Shown in pieces: positions 20,501 to 35,500 of a DNA stretch of 64,000 nt. The DNA is taken from NCBI GenBank assembly GCA_013397455.1, contig VYZB01000331.1, positions 23,164 through 87,163 on the forward strand. The letters run 5' to 3'. The translations under genes and the position numbers were made by a program. The number at the start of each line of letters is the position of its first letter. Positions within the stretch are counted from its first letter, which is position 1. The DNA is from Crotophaga sulcirostris (lineage: Eukaryota > Chordata > Aves > Cuculiformes > Crotophagidae). The notes under the pieces are model-generated. The model saw nothing but the letters and a program-made list of their open reading frames with translations. It did no database searches and was not told where the DNA came from.

Positions 20501-23500
20501 CCTAGAAGCTATGCTAAAGCACATGGAGGACAGGGAGGTGATTTGAGACAGCCAACATGGCTTTGCCAAGGGCAAGTGGTCCCCTCCAACATCCTTCTCG
20601 CTAAATTGGAGAGATATGGATTTGATGAGTGGATGGTTTGATGGATAAGGAATTGATTGGCTAGTTGCTTTCAGAGAGTAGTGGTCAGTGGCTCCATGTC
20701 CAGATGGAGAGTTGTGAGAAGTGATGTCCCTGAGGGCTTTGTACTGGGACCAGCACTGTTTAATATTTTCACTGATGATACAGACAGCGAGATCGAGTGC
20801 AACCTCAGCAAATCTGTGGATGATGAGAGATGCAGTTATCACACCAGAAGGATGAGATGTCATCCAGAGGGACCTGAACAAGCTGGAGAAGTGGGCCCAT
20901 GTGAACCTCATGAGGTTCAACAAGGCCAACTGCAAGGTCCTACACCTGGGTTGGGGCAATCTGTGTTTTCAGTACAGGATGGGGGATGGCATGACTGAGA
21001 GCAGCCCTGTGGAGAAGGACTTGGGGGTGCTGGTTGTTGAAAAGCTCGACATGAGCTAAGGATGTGCACTTGCAGCCCAGGCGGCCAATCGTGTCCTGGG
21101 CTGCATCAAAAGAAGTGTGGCCAGCTCAAGGGAGGTGATTCGCCCCATCTACTCTGCTATTGTGAGACCCCACCTGGAGGGCAGTGTCCAGTTCTGGAAT
21201 CCCCAACCCGAGAAGGATACGAAACTGTTGGAATGGGTCCAGAGGAGGCTACAACGATGCTCAGAGGGCTGGAGGATCTCTGCTGTGAGGACAGGCTGAG
21301 AGAGTCGGCCTTGTTGAGCCTGGAGAAGAGAAGGCTCCGGTGAGACCTCATAGAGGCGTTCTGGTACTTGAAGGGGCCTACAAGAAAGCTAGGGAGGGAC
21401 TTTTTGCAAGGGTTTGTAGTGACAGGATGAGGGGGAATGGCCTTTAGATTGGAGGGGGGAAGATTTAGCTTAGCCATTAGGAAGAAATTCTTCACAATGA
21501 GGGTGGTGAGACACTGGTATAGTTGCTCAGGGAAGCTGTGGGTGTCCCCTCCCGGGAGGTGTTCAAGACCAGGTTGGATGGGGCCTGGAGCAGCCTGGTC
21601 TGGTGGGTGGTGGAGGTGTCCATGGCAGGGAGGCTGGAACTGGATGGGCTTTAAGGTCCCTTCCAACCCAAACCATTCTATGATTCTACATTTGTATATA
21701 TAATACTGAAAAGGTGGCCCATTCTTCTTTAAGGAGACTGAAAGGCATGCCAGATACTGTTTTTTACATTTATATAAACTAAATGGAAGTGTCTTTTTAT
21801 GACTATCTAGTAAAGCACTAGCTGGATTAGTTCTGAGACCAGAGAGCTATGAGTCTCTTTTCCTGGGCATGCAGAAGAGTCACGTGAGACTGTCACAGGT
21901 TGGGCTTCCTCCCATCAGTAACTTCTCCAAAATGAGTGCACGACACTGCACCTAACAGCTCCTGCTGGAAGGCAAATGAGTGAAGTGCATTAATTCCATT
22001 TGTTTCTTTTCCTCAAGCATGACCGTAAATTTACAACTTGCACTGAAGTACAGGCTCAGTGTGTGGTACATCTTCACAATGAAAATCATAAGTTGCTTCA
22101 GCAGACAGGTAATCAGCCATCAGTGGGGTAGAATTTTCTTCCTTTCAGTGTAGAAAGAAAGTGGTACTACGACCTGTGAAAAGTACGTTAGCTTTGCTGA
22201 ACAGATAAAATAGGTTCTGACTGTTGTAAGGATCTTATAAATTTATATCAGAATGGTGCCCTGAGAGTCTGCAGGAAAGAGGCTATGTAAGTAGGCTTGC
22301 TGTTGATGCCAGTTTTCGATTCTGTTGAGGTGTAGTTTGAGTACACAGGCCGAGTGAGAGAATCAGGTTGCTGCTCCCATTGGTTAAGCAAACAAGTGTA
22401 GCTCGTTAGTCTCTCAGTGGGAGAAAGTTTTTGGATTTTATTGGCATAAATAGGCTTAACTTCTTTTTCATTGCTGCTGCTTTTGGGTTTTGTAATTTCA
22501 TTCTTTGCTCTTACTTCATTGAGCAATGATTAACGGCATGAAATATAACAAGGCCAAATGCCAGATTCTGCACCTAGGTCAGAGCGACTCCAGACACAAG
22601 TCTAAATTGGATGAGGAGAAGCTGGAGAGCAGCCCTGCAGAAAGGGATCTGTGGGTGCTGGTTGACGTTAAGCCCAATGTGAGTCAGCAGCACGGCATGA
22701 CACTTATACATTATATATATGTTAATATATAACATCCTCTGGTTTCTCTCAGATTGTCTATTGCATATTATTTGATTTATATTATATTGATAACATAATA
22801 TAGTATTAATATATAATCTTTGCAGAACACCTAAACCCCAAGGGTCATTCTCAGTGAAACAAAGTCTAGTTGGAGGTTAGTAATTAGCAGTGTACCCCAA
22901 GGGTTAATACTGGGTCCAGTCCTGTAGAACATCTTCATCAACAATCTGGGTGATAAGGCAGAGTGTGCACTCAGCAAGTTTGCTGCTGACACAAAATTGA
23001 GAGGAGTGGCTGACAGGTTGATATACCAGCTGATTGAGCTGCTGTCCAGAGGGATCTTGACAGGTTAGAGAAACAGACTGACAGGAACCTCATGAACTTC
23101 GACAAGGAGAAGTGAAGCATCTTGTACGGGGGGAGGAACAAGCCAACACATCAGTACATGCTGGAGGTCCTTCAGCTGGAAAGCAGTTTGGCAAAAGGGG
23201 ACCTGGTGGTCCTGGTGGACACCAACATCACTACGAGCCAGCAATGTGACCTTGCGGTAAAGGAGGCAAATTGGATCCTGTACTGCATTTGAGGGAGGTG
23301 ATCCTTCTCCTCTGCTCAGCATTGATGAGGTCACACTTGGAGTCTCATGTCCAGTTCTGAGCTTCTCAGTACAAGAAAGACATGGACATACTAGAAAGAG
23401 AGTCCCACAAGCGCCACAAAGATGAAGGGACTGGAGCATTTCTCCTATAAAGAGAGGTTGAGAAAGCTGGGACAGTTCCCCCTAGAGAAAAAGAAGGTTC

Positions 23501-26500
23501 AAGGGGATCCTATTAACATATATAAATACATCTGGCTAGGGTGCAAAGAGGACATAGCGAGGCTCTCTTCAGCAGTGCCCACTGACAGACAAAAGGCAAT
23601 GAGCACTAATTGAAACATCTGATGTTCCCTCCAAACATCAGGAAACAACTTCCATTGTGAGGGTGACCAAGCACTGAAAAAGGTTGCTGAGGGAGGCTGC
23701 AGAGTCTCCAAACTCTGAGATATCCAAAAGCCATTTGGTCCTGGTAAGTGGCTTTGCTTGAGCAGGGGTTTGGACCAGATCACCTCCAGAGGTCCCTTTT
23801 AACCTCAACCATTCTGTGATATGATATATGATATAATGTATTATCAAAACGATGCAATTCCACTATTTTCAGTTATGAGTCAGGGGAGGTTTAGATTGGA
23901 TATTAAGAAAAATTTCTTTACTGAAAGAGTGGTCAAGCAGGGAAGTGGTTGCGACACCATCCCTGACGGTGTTCAAAAACATGTAGATGTGGCATTTCAG
24001 GACATGGTTTAGTAGGCACAGTGGTGCTGGGATGATGGTTGGACTGGATTATCTTAGAGGTCTTTTCCAACATTAATGATTCTATGATTCTACTTTTTCT
24101 TTATTTACCACTTTTGCACATCCCCAAAGAACATCTGGGGAATTGTGGGAAAGTGGAATAATCTTCATTCATACTTTGGATCAGCACCCAGCTGCAAACA
24201 CCAAGGCATCTAGGTTCAAAGATGGATGATCTTTCTATTTCTATGGCTTTCTATTACCTCTGGTGTTTCAGAATAAAGCTCAAAGCAAAGTCAGTCCACT
24301 GGGATCCATTTTTGCAAAAATATACTGCCAGTGTTACTACTCCCCAGCAGTAACACTAATGACATTCGTCCTGACATTGCAAAAAACAAGTCAGCTTAGT
24401 AATGCCACCAGCAAGTACCTACTTGCAACGCTACCTACAGGCAGAACCAATGCAGCCTAGTTTAGTGGTGAATAGAAAAAACAACAAAGCCAAACTCTGC
24501 TTCCCTCTCCCTTCTACGTTTTAGAAGCTACTACACACGTAGACAGTTTCAAACAGAAGGTTTTACCTTGCTGATGTGCTCTGGTGCTTGATCTGGCTGA
24601 TTGCTGAACTCACCGCCTATCTGGAGGTCACTGACACAGGAAATCGAGTCCCTCAGCTGAGTAAGCTCCTGGCTACCCAGTACAAAGACTGTCTGATACG
24701 GCTTATGATCTTTATGCTACAAAGAAAAGAGCATGGAAGCTTCAAATAAAAATCACTTGTCAGCATCAGTACTGCTCTGCAGTTGACAGCTTGAGGTCAT
24801 TAATGGTAGCATATGGTACATCATCCCTCTGTACAAGATTTTAAACAGCATCTTGCATCAGCCTCTCCTAAGGTTGAAAAGTCAAAAGAAACTCAAAAGT
24901 CACATTTCCCAATGTAAAGTGCCTGAAAGAAAGTCTAAGCACATTCACCTCAAATCCAGAAAGAGTATTGTATTTATCATGTATTTAGTTTCAGATTTTG
25001 ATCTTTCTGTGATATTAATTAACTGCTGAGTAATTACTGAAAAAAATCCTTCTGTAAAATAATAACAGAAGAAATCCAGATTCTGAAAAAGTCTTAAGAA
25101 GTTATCACAGGTGAAGGGTTTACCACACTCCCTCAGTGGACTCCCTGATTTTAACTGTTTGGGAAGGCAAGATACAACCTGAGCAGGAAAGAGACATCAG
25201 AATACAACCTAGAAAATTCAGTACCAACCTTCTGAAATATGACAGGATAGAAGATGTTCAGAGTTAAAAGTAGTTCTCCTTCTTCAACTAGATCTGCTGG
25301 ATTGTCTGGCCTCCTTCCAATTGCATGTGACTCCTGGAAGAATAAAGGTACATATATGTATTATATTGGCGACCACTTATATATCAGAGTCTCTGGATAA
25401 AAGTCTGAGAAACACTGTTCTAACTGTAACTCATTTTCAACTGTGTAGCCTTCTGAATTGATAACAGCCTACTTCCTCCAAGATGGAAAGGTGAGAAATT
25501 GCTGCAATTACTGATCTCAAGCATTTTCCTTCATTCCTCAGCTCTGTAGAAGCTGAGGTGCTTTCAGCAGCTGAATGATGACGGGCTACTCCTGGCTACT
25601 AAGAGGTCCTGCGCAAAGGAATTAAAACCTGCTGCCACTCTGCCATCATGGAACCCACCTGCTACCAATTTCCACCACCTAATGCTTTGAAATGCTCTTT
25701 GAATGCTTTGACATGTAAAGGTGGATTGCAACCCTCAACTCGAAAAAGACCTAGAAACCAGCCATAGGAGTCATAGCATATTAAAATAAAAATTTGTGCA
25801 ACACTTCCTCTTATTAAGGAAGCCTGACATAGCTCAGTCTCAGCTTCTCCAAAATCTCAAATCAAAATCCAGGACTGCCTTGCCACACTACATTTTAGAA
25901 AAGAAGTGGAAGCACTTCCACTTTTCCATCCTACTTTGTCTTTAGGACATAGCCCAGCCGTGAGAACGAGGGAGGGCTCAAAGCCTCATCCAACCTGGCC
26001 CTGAACATCTCCAGGGATGGGGCATCCATGACTTCCGTGGGCAACCTGTTCCAGTGCCTCACAACCCTCACAGTACAAAATTTCTTGCTGATATCTAATC
26101 TATATCCACCCTCTTTCAGCCTAAAACCATTACCCTTCTTCCTATCACTGACACTCCTTGAGAGAGAGCCCCTCCCCAGCTTTCCTGTAGGCCCTCTTTA
26201 AGTACTGGAAAGATGCTATAACATCTCCCCCAAGTCTTCTCTTCTCCAGACTAAACAAGCTGAACTCCCTCAGCTAGATGTTCCTCAGATTTAACAACAG
26301 GTGCATGTACTGCTGTGAGACTCCAGTCCACAGATACTTGTGTTCTATCCCTTGCATTTCCCTTCGTCATGCAACACACTCCAAACTCACGTTTCTTATT
26401 GTTTTCATCCTGTTTGAGGTCACTGTGGTCACAACAAGCTTTGACACACAAACCAGTTACTGCAGGTTGCTTAAAGTATGCAGTAACTGACCATGTGCTT

Positions 26501-29500
26501 GTTCTTCAGAAACAGAAATGATAGCACTCATTGGAACGAAGATTTCTATTGCAAATATTTTCTCACATAAGCCCCAGGCTAAGAGTCCAACACAACTGCT
26601 GCATAATGATTACTTCATATGTTTGGGCCTCTGGACAGTTGAAACAAGTTCACCCATGACAGACCAGGAAACCTCAAGACGAAAATATATTTACCAGTCA
26701 CAACTGAGGTTGCTTCCTCACTACGCCTTCATCCCTAATTTTCACATTCACGGCTTGCTTGCTCCAGCCATGGACTCTGGCAGTTCAAAATTTAAGAACT
26801 TAAGTTTTCCTGCTTAGGACTTCAATGGATGTGGAGAAATCTTAAAAAAAAAAAAAGGCACTAAGAATAGTTAAAGGAATTCCAAAATGGTTTTGGAGTG
26901 CTGATCACCATACTCCTGGTTCCTGACAGCTCAGGAAGGCTGATAAACCTGGCTTGCAAAGCTCAGAATGAGGAGCCTACTGCCACCATGTCCCTACGTT
27001 TTTCTTCTTTCAGTCCTACAGAAACTAGCTCACAAGTTACTTACACATTAAAGCTTAGGTTCCAACACAGGACTCCAAGAACAAAGACATTATGCATTTT
27101 GTCTAGCTCTACCATAAGTTCACATGATGGTGAGTACTCTCAATCCCCTACACAATGCTTTATGGGCAAACCAATAAAAGCAGTCATACAGTGGTAATGT
27201 GCTGGAGTTCCTCCTTACTACACTCAGTACTAACAGACTGTAAGAGAAGAGTTCCTGTCCTATCTTTCTATAAAATGTCTTTATATTAATCATTTCCTCC
27301 AAGCACATATCTGCAAACATTTACAATGTACAAAGATTCATAGTGGTATAAAAAAAGGCAACCAGAAGTTGAATTTTGGCTGTGCGGAACAATCCTGAGA
27401 TCCTATAAGATGAACTTACCATTTCATAAGCAAGAGTTTCTTGTCTGCAAGCCCGATCCACAGTAATGGTTTCTTCTCTCTTCCCTAAAGCTTTCTTTCG
27501 AATTCTGAGGGGCAAGAATACAGGACAAAATTTCATTCAACAACTTCTATGCAAAATCTTTAGGTGTATTTTTAAACAACACAAGCTATTATAGCATAGC
27601 TTCCAAAGAGCAGGATTTGAGGCTGTCACTATGACAGATTAACATACAATACTCTTCTCTCCTGACTCCCTAAAGCTGGTAGTACCCAGGTCAGCTTGTG
27701 GATTTCAACTTGTGGGTTTTTTCCCCCTTATATGCAAATTACCGGTTGTCTGTGGGCAGTTTTACACTTATGAGAAAAACAAAATGTTGTCTGAAGAGGC
27801 TCTCCTAGAAAGAACACTTTGTCACAGTTGAGGAAGCTGTTTCAACTAGTGTTCCCACTTCAGAGACATTCAATTCATGTTCAAGCAAAAAACAAGAAAA
27901 AAACTGCAAATATTTTCAACCTCATCACATAGATATTTTTCTAAAAAAACTTCAGTATCATTTGTAGAAGAGTATCATACATAGAATATCTACTAAAATA
28001 CATGCATTTAACCACTGCATGAACACCAAACTCTTTCTAACTTCAGGACAAGCGTATTGACCCTCCACACCTTCCTGAGGTTTTCAGTAACAAACTTAAC
28101 ACTGATCACAACCTTAACTTATTTCTTTACATTAGTACTACACACACTGAAATTCAAGTAGAGCAAAGGCCTGAACTGGCCAAATGTGAGTTCAAAGTTT
28201 ACTCACTACAGAAACTTAAAATATATGACTAGTGCTCAACCTCAGAAATGCACCAGCCATGTCAATGAATTCTGTAAAGAGTGGGTTCGGATAAAGAGGT
28301 ATCTGGCTACAACTTCAGGACTTGCACTTTGGCTGTTTTAGTACGACTGTAGGCTACAAAGGTAGCCACAAAGAGCTACAGATATATTTCACAAGGCTTT
28401 GGAGAAACCTCCTGCACATGATTATGAGAAGTCCCCAGTGCACTAGTTCATAAGTACATATGAACATATAAGTACATATAGTACATATAAGTCCAGAAAT
28501 CCTAAGTTCTTCCAATAAGAAGGATGGCATATTCTGTATATATTAATAAAAAACTCATAAGTAACATTTGAGCAGAAGGCTCATACCAATTACCCCATCA
28601 TAAACTCATGTTTCTGCTCTTAAGATTATTTCTGGACACTGCTCCAGAAAGTACACCATGGCCTGGAAAGGAACAAGTAGCCACACGTTTTTGTGCTTGT
28701 TTTCCACCCCACCACATAACAGGGTACTGTGAGTGTACCATAATGACATACCGAAGAGTCAGTAGACTGCTATCTTCAGGAATTACATCTGGGTCATCTT
28801 CTTTATCAGAAGGCATTAACATATCAATGCTAGGACAATAAAGAAAACTATTATTACACATTTTCACATTTTTTTAGAGTTATTTCATAAAGAAAATCAG
28901 TTAAGCTACTCTCAAAAGGAACAAAGACAGCAAAATGCGAATAAAGAAGACATAGCTTGCACAGTCTAAATCAGGGCAAAACAGCAGTTTGGTTCTTAAG
29001 ACTAAGAGCCAGGAGTCTCCTGGAGTTTATAGCTGACTTTCACAAAGACTGGGTAAATTTTATATTTATTTTGCATTATGCCTAATAGATTCAAAATACA
29101 CGCCCAATACTTCTTATAAACTAAAAATGCCACTTGACTTTTTCAAATCTCATCCACCTTATCTGATTTTCTGATGATATATGGCAAAATAGATTCAACC
29201 ATAATGAATCATCAACCTCAACACATATGGTGAAGCTAACACTCCCCCTCAGGTAAAAGCAAGGTCAAGCCACCACATTTACAAGAGTTCTCATTACTGT
29301 ATTCAGGCATTAATTTATGCCACATTTCTTCCAGTGGGAAGAACACTTCTGCCAGAAGTGACAGTCCGTTCTTCCTTGTACCCTTTCCATCTTCAGATCC
29401 TTTTCATTCTCACTACTCTTGTGTTTTTGCAAAATCCAAAGTATAGCTAACTATAGTCTTTTTACTGTAGTGCTAATGACTGCAGGATATGGGAAAGAAA

Positions 29501-32500
29501 GTGGAACTGCTTCTGGCTGCAGCAGTGATTGAAACTGATCATATAAATGTTACGTTTTCATTAACATAAATGATGATGGAACTTCTCATAAACGTGGCAA
29601 AGAAAAAAAGAATCCTGTGCAGTCTGAATCCCAGCAAACTCTAGTGCAAAACTATCTCCTTATGGGACAAACAAACCATTGGTAACATCAGGAAAATTTC
29701 TGGAGTGTACCATTTACTCTCAATATAATTTAATTATATTTTTCATTATAATCTTATAATGCTCTCCATAATCTTATAATGTTCCCCATGTCTACTATAC
29801 TAAGCTAGGTGACTATCACTGCAGTCATGATAAGCGTTTAGAGTGGAGCTGCACAGGAATATTACAGTAACTGAGGAATAGAAGTCTGGAATCAACTGGT
29901 ATCAGCTGACAATAAGCCAAAGTCAGAGACAAAATTTTGATTGGGGGAAGATGGTCTAGTTCTGATGGCCTAATAAAGTTACTCTGTATTGAAGATATTT
30001 ATGAGCCAGCAGTGTGCCCAAGCGGCCAAGAAGGCCAATGGCATCTTGGCCTGTATCAGAAACAGCGTGGCCAGCAGGAGCAGGGCAGTGATTGTGCCCC
30101 TGTGCTCAGCACTGGCGAGGCCGCACCTCGAGTGCTGTGTGCAGTTCTGGGCCCCTCACTACAAGCAGGACATTGAGGTGCTGAAGCGTGTCCAGAGAAG
30201 GGCAACGAGGCTGGTGAAGGAGCTGGAGAACAAGTATTACGAGACGCAGCTGAGGGAACTGGGGTTGTTTAGCCTGGACAAAATGAGGCTGAGATGAGAC
30301 TTGATTGCTCTCTACAGCTCCCTGAAAGGAGGTTGTTGCGAGGCGAGTGTTGGTCTCTTCTCCCAGGTAACAGATGGTAGGACAAGAGGAAATGGCCTCA
30401 AGTTGCACCAGGGAAGGTTCAGATCAGGCATCAGGAAAAATGTCTTCACTGAAAGCATTGTCAGGCACTGGTACAGTTGCCCAGGGAGGTGGTTGAGTCA
30501 CCACCCCTGGAGGTGTTTAAAAGACTGGTAGATGGAGTGCCCAGGGATCTGGTTTAGCAGTAGACAGGTATGGTTGGATTCGATCTCAAAGGTCTTTTTG
30601 AAACAAGCAGTTTTATGATTCTATGATTTTACTGGTGCTTAGTTAGTTTCTTACCATCCAGCAGTATATAAATGACATTTAAGCTTCCCATCTTACAGAT
30701 GCTTCCTCTGTTTCCTTGTAAGAACACAAAGGTAGCTAGGGCAAAGAGAAACTGCCACTGAATCACTAACAAGTTCTTTGGACCCTTGTGAGTCCGGAGA
30801 TTGCCATTTCTCACTCCTGGAAAGTCAGAAACCCTCAGTTTCTAAAGCAATGTTACTAAAAGACTGAAGCTCCTCCTCAGTAACTCCACTGCAGCCAGTG
30901 AAACCAAACCACTGGTATTCGGTCCATGGTCCTGAGGAAATCAGCCTTTGCAAATGGAATGCATATGCTAACTCACCTAGAAATTAAGGCTAAATAGTCA
31001 GTGTCATACACCTAATAGACAAAAGTGCGGGCAATGTAAAGTTTGCACCAGGCACACCTCAGTCATTTCAAGTGTGGGATTCCACCATGTCCCCACACAG
31101 ACTATTCCATGCACACAAGACAAATGCATTTGAGCAGAAAAAAAAATAGCCATACTATTTAATGGACACTGGAATGAACTGCAGGAGAGTGATGAGGTAC
31201 AAGAGTTGAAAGTCTCACTTGAAAAAAAAATACAAAGTGTTACATGCAATTTATGTTCCAAAGAAAGACATTTTAAGGCAGGTAGGATTAAAAAGGCCAA
31301 AGGCAAGTCTGTGGAAATTTGGACATGGAAACAGACTATCAGTGAAGTCTTTAAGCACTGTGAACTTACACCCCTCACAATATTCTGGTAGCACAATGAG
31401 CTTTCTCAGTTTTAGAAATTAGAAGATGCTTTAGTATTTTGCCTGATATTTTCATTGTAAGCAGATAGAGTGTTTATATTATTCTTTATATTGCATATAT
31501 TTAAAGGACAGTACTTTCATCACCTTTGAGACACTAATACTACAAGACGCTAAATACTAATACGTTAAGACGCTAATGCTAGCTTAATGCAGCTTTATAA
31601 CACGTCCCTAGAGATATTTACAACTACCCCTTCTAATAAAACAAGAAGGTGAATTAGGGCTGAAGTGGAATAAGGTACCTGTAAGTCTCACCTCCCCTGA
31701 CCTACCTAAAGTCCACATTGACTTGAGAGGTTGTCTGTCCTACATGTACACAACTAATCATTCAGAAGGCAAAATAGAATAACATAACTTAAAATCTCCG
31801 ACGTTCAAGCACTTCAATTGCTCAAACTCCAATAATTACTTCCAAGATAAACCTCTTTGCTCACAGAATACAAAGGTGTTCGATCAAAAATTAGAACTTT
31901 ACCATCCCACCACCTTGGTTACTTAAGAGAACTACTGATGGAATCTCCCAGTCAAGGACATCACTTTACAGCTGTTCAAAATCTGATGAAACCCCAAGCA
32001 ATCTCTGTGATGATTGCCTGCATTACAATTTGAGTTGTATGCAAGGCATTCTTACTGAACCCAATTCAAGTGAGTGAAGAGCTAATTTTTTTCCCACATT
32101 CTGTTTGCAGGAAGGTATTACAGAAAGAATATAGAACAACAATAAATCAACCACTACACGCTGAGATGCACAAAGAGTTAAACAGCATTTAAGTGTTATA
32201 CTGGTTTTCCTCACCTGAAGACTCTAAATCATCAAGAATACTTGACACATACACTGTGTCACTATATTCTAAAAAAAAGATTTAACTACGGATATTAAAA
32301 AACTTCATCCATAGCCTATGGAAGATTCTCTGAACCTATCGTTATTTCAAAAATAGATATAGGAGGACCATCCACTTCTTCCCTTCTCTCTTTTACCAAA
32401 AGAAAACCTCCTTAGCATGCCAGAAGTTCCCTTACATGTAGTTCACATTCAGAAAAACCTGTGTTCACTATGTGCGTAGAAAATGCTATTTATGCCAATA

Positions 32501-35500
32501 TCAAATGTGACCCCAAGACATCAGAGAACAGACCCTGGTGTGGTCCAGTGTTTTCAACTCTTCTCAAGGGAGGAATACAAACAGCTCAGAGCAGGCAAGT
32601 GAAAGTGATCAGAGGTAGTGACTTGAGGTTGGCCAATGCTAAGGAGAGACTCAAGAGGTTAGGACTATTTTTAATTTAAAAGCAAAAGCACATGGAGATT
32701 AGGGATTGAGATTTCCAGCCTGCACAGGGAAAAGGTCACACCAGGATGTGCAGGTTTATCTTCACTCTCTTGTAAAGCCAACAAGCAGCTGCCAGATGAT
32801 CTGTGCTCTCCTGCTCATAGACTGCCTGTCCTTTTTTCCTTTCCCAAAACTTTCACTACACAGCACTACTTTTCACAGTACACTCAGCTGTCAATGCAGA
32901 CAGCAGATAAAATGTAGCCATCACAGACTGAATAAAGCAGAACAGACAAGGCAGAACGGATGAAGGGAAAAATAAACAAAATGCAGAAAACCTGCTTTGA
33001 ATTCAAGTGAAAAAAAGGAATACACAGGGTCAAGCAACAAGGTCACTGCAGAGAACAAGCCATGTCACAGAAGCAAAAAGAGACTACATCTGCAATGTGA
33101 AAGCCTACAGACCAATTCCCACAGTTGCTGCCACATCAGAATAAGTGAACTGTTTTTAATACTAATGTCAGTTTTTATTTTTGCTAAGCCTATTAAAGGT
33201 AAGAATTTAACCTAGTTACCAGAACTATGACAATGGAGGCAAAGCATTTAGTTAAGCTAGCATTAGAAAAAGTGACAACGCTTGGCAAATTTATTCTCTG
33301 TTGGCAAGGCAAGATTTAATTCAATAAGTTTTTTATTCCTGACTAAAATTGTCCCTAAAAGTCTTGATTTCTGAATGGCTTACTGAGCTCCTGTCATTAC
33401 ACACAACATTCGCACAGGTATATTTTGGCTCAGACATCGAACTCCACGTTCCTGTGCTCCTGCTCCTATTATCTGTTTGTGTATGCCTTTTACTAAAGCA
33501 ACAAAAGTTCTCACCCATCTTTCTCCTTCCTCTGAGGTACCATCACCATTTAAACAAATAATAATTATGAAATAAACTTTGTCTAGTTAATGACTTTATC
33601 TCAAATAATGTTGCTAATGTGGTTTTCACTGTCATGTTAACCTCATAATTTTGGGTATAACTCTGGAAACATTTAAAACGACATGCTTACAGTAGAGCAC
33701 CTGTATTTTTGTACATTCACCTTGCATGCAGGGCACTGAAGTGAAAGCCATCAAGAGCAGCTCAATTACAGCACAATTGTAGTTACACTTACCTTTGTCT
33801 TCACTTCTGAGACTATGTTCATTCTGTTCAGTACATTAAAGTGAATAACCTCCATCTTCCATTTGAAATAGCTCATAAATACTTCTGCACTTTTGAGGAA
33901 ACAATAACTGAAGGACAGAATTTGCACAAAGCTATACAGATAAGAGCAGAACTCTGGCATGTCTTCCATACTGATGAGCTATGGACCGATCACCAACTGT
34001 GATGCTTTCTGCAGGAGTTCTTGCCTGACATCAGGCCTTTTTAACAGGAGAGAGATGATTCTCACTGTTCACATGACCTGAAAGCCTTCCAGCTTTGGTA
34101 TGTTAGATCCTGCTTCTTCAATCCCTAGATGATTCTAGTCTTCTTTCAAGACCAGTTTGAAATTCACTGGTCCACAAATATGAGTGAAGGTATCTTCAGC
34201 TCAGCACTACGCCCTGCACAAAGAATCACTTGGACAGCTTTGACTTTGCCACCAGCCCCGACAGAAACACAGGCAAAGGACCCAGACAAGCTCAAGAGCC
34301 CTTGTATATTCCCAGTTACCAGAACTAATCTAAATGTTATCACAAACAGATGCCTAGGTCCTTTTCTTCAGGCTGAACAACCCCCACTCTCTCAGCCTGT
34401 ACTCATAGCAAAGGTGCTCCAGCTCCCTGATCATCTTCGCAGACCTCCACTGGACCCGTTCCAACAGTGCCATATCCTTTTTACAATGGGGACTCCAGAC
34501 CTGGACACAATACTTGCCAAGTAACTTGTGAAGTGCCAAGCCATTTGTTCCTGAGCTCAGGGTTGTGACATAGTCTCCTTCTCAACCTCACATTCACCCA
34601 GGAGATCAAACCCCAGATATTGCAGGTCAGGATGATACAAGAAGCAGTTACTACTACAAAAAGTGGAATATTTTGATTTAAGCAAAAGTAGAGTTAAGAC
34701 TGTATTTTTTGAAAGTTATACAGACTGTCCCTCTGACAGCATGGTTTTTTATACCATGCTTTTTTCAAAGTGTTTCTCCAGACACTGTTTTTTGTGAAAT
34801 GATAACATCTTCTGTTAAGTACGATATGTGCTGAACAGATGTATCTTCTTCTACAACCACATCTGTTTGCAGTCCTTCTCTATCTAAAATGCAAGGTCAG
34901 ACAGAGAGCTGGCTCCAGAGTTCAAATTAGCAGAGACATGGTTGCTGTGAAGTTCATAATAACATCAACATTAGTCCTTGGAAAGAAACAGAATATGCAT
35001 AAGATTTCTGGGAAAATTTATATATATGCATGTAAGTGGGAAAAATACTCTGTCCCGAGCTCCTGTCTCATGACGCACAATTGATGGAAATCATTATCCC
35101 ATGTGTCCAGTGCTGAAATTAAAGTATGCTTCCTTTCTAAAACTCCAAAAAGAATCATAGAATCCCTTGGCTGGAAAAGACCTTTGAGATCATCGTGTTC
35201 AACCGCACCTGTCCACTGCCAAACCATATCCTCAAGCACCTCATCCACCCATCTTTTAAACACTTCCAGGGATGGTGACTCAGCCACCTCCCTGGGCAGC
35301 TGTTCCAGAGCCTGACCGCCCCTTTGGTGAAGTTTTTACTGACGTCTAAGGAGAGTTTATCTGCTGGCATTTTCGGTATCACAGAATCACAGAATGATTT
35401 GGGGTGGAAGAGACCTTAAAGTTCATCCAGTTCCAACCCCCCTGCTGTCGGCAGGGATACCTTCCTCCAGCCCAGGCTGCTCCAGGCCCCATCCAACCTG

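Noticed and set aside
29937..30297. 79- and 102-codon open frames resembling a conserved protein
   Set aside because: The residues are those of the CR1 reverse-transcriptase tail; it is a LINE remnant.
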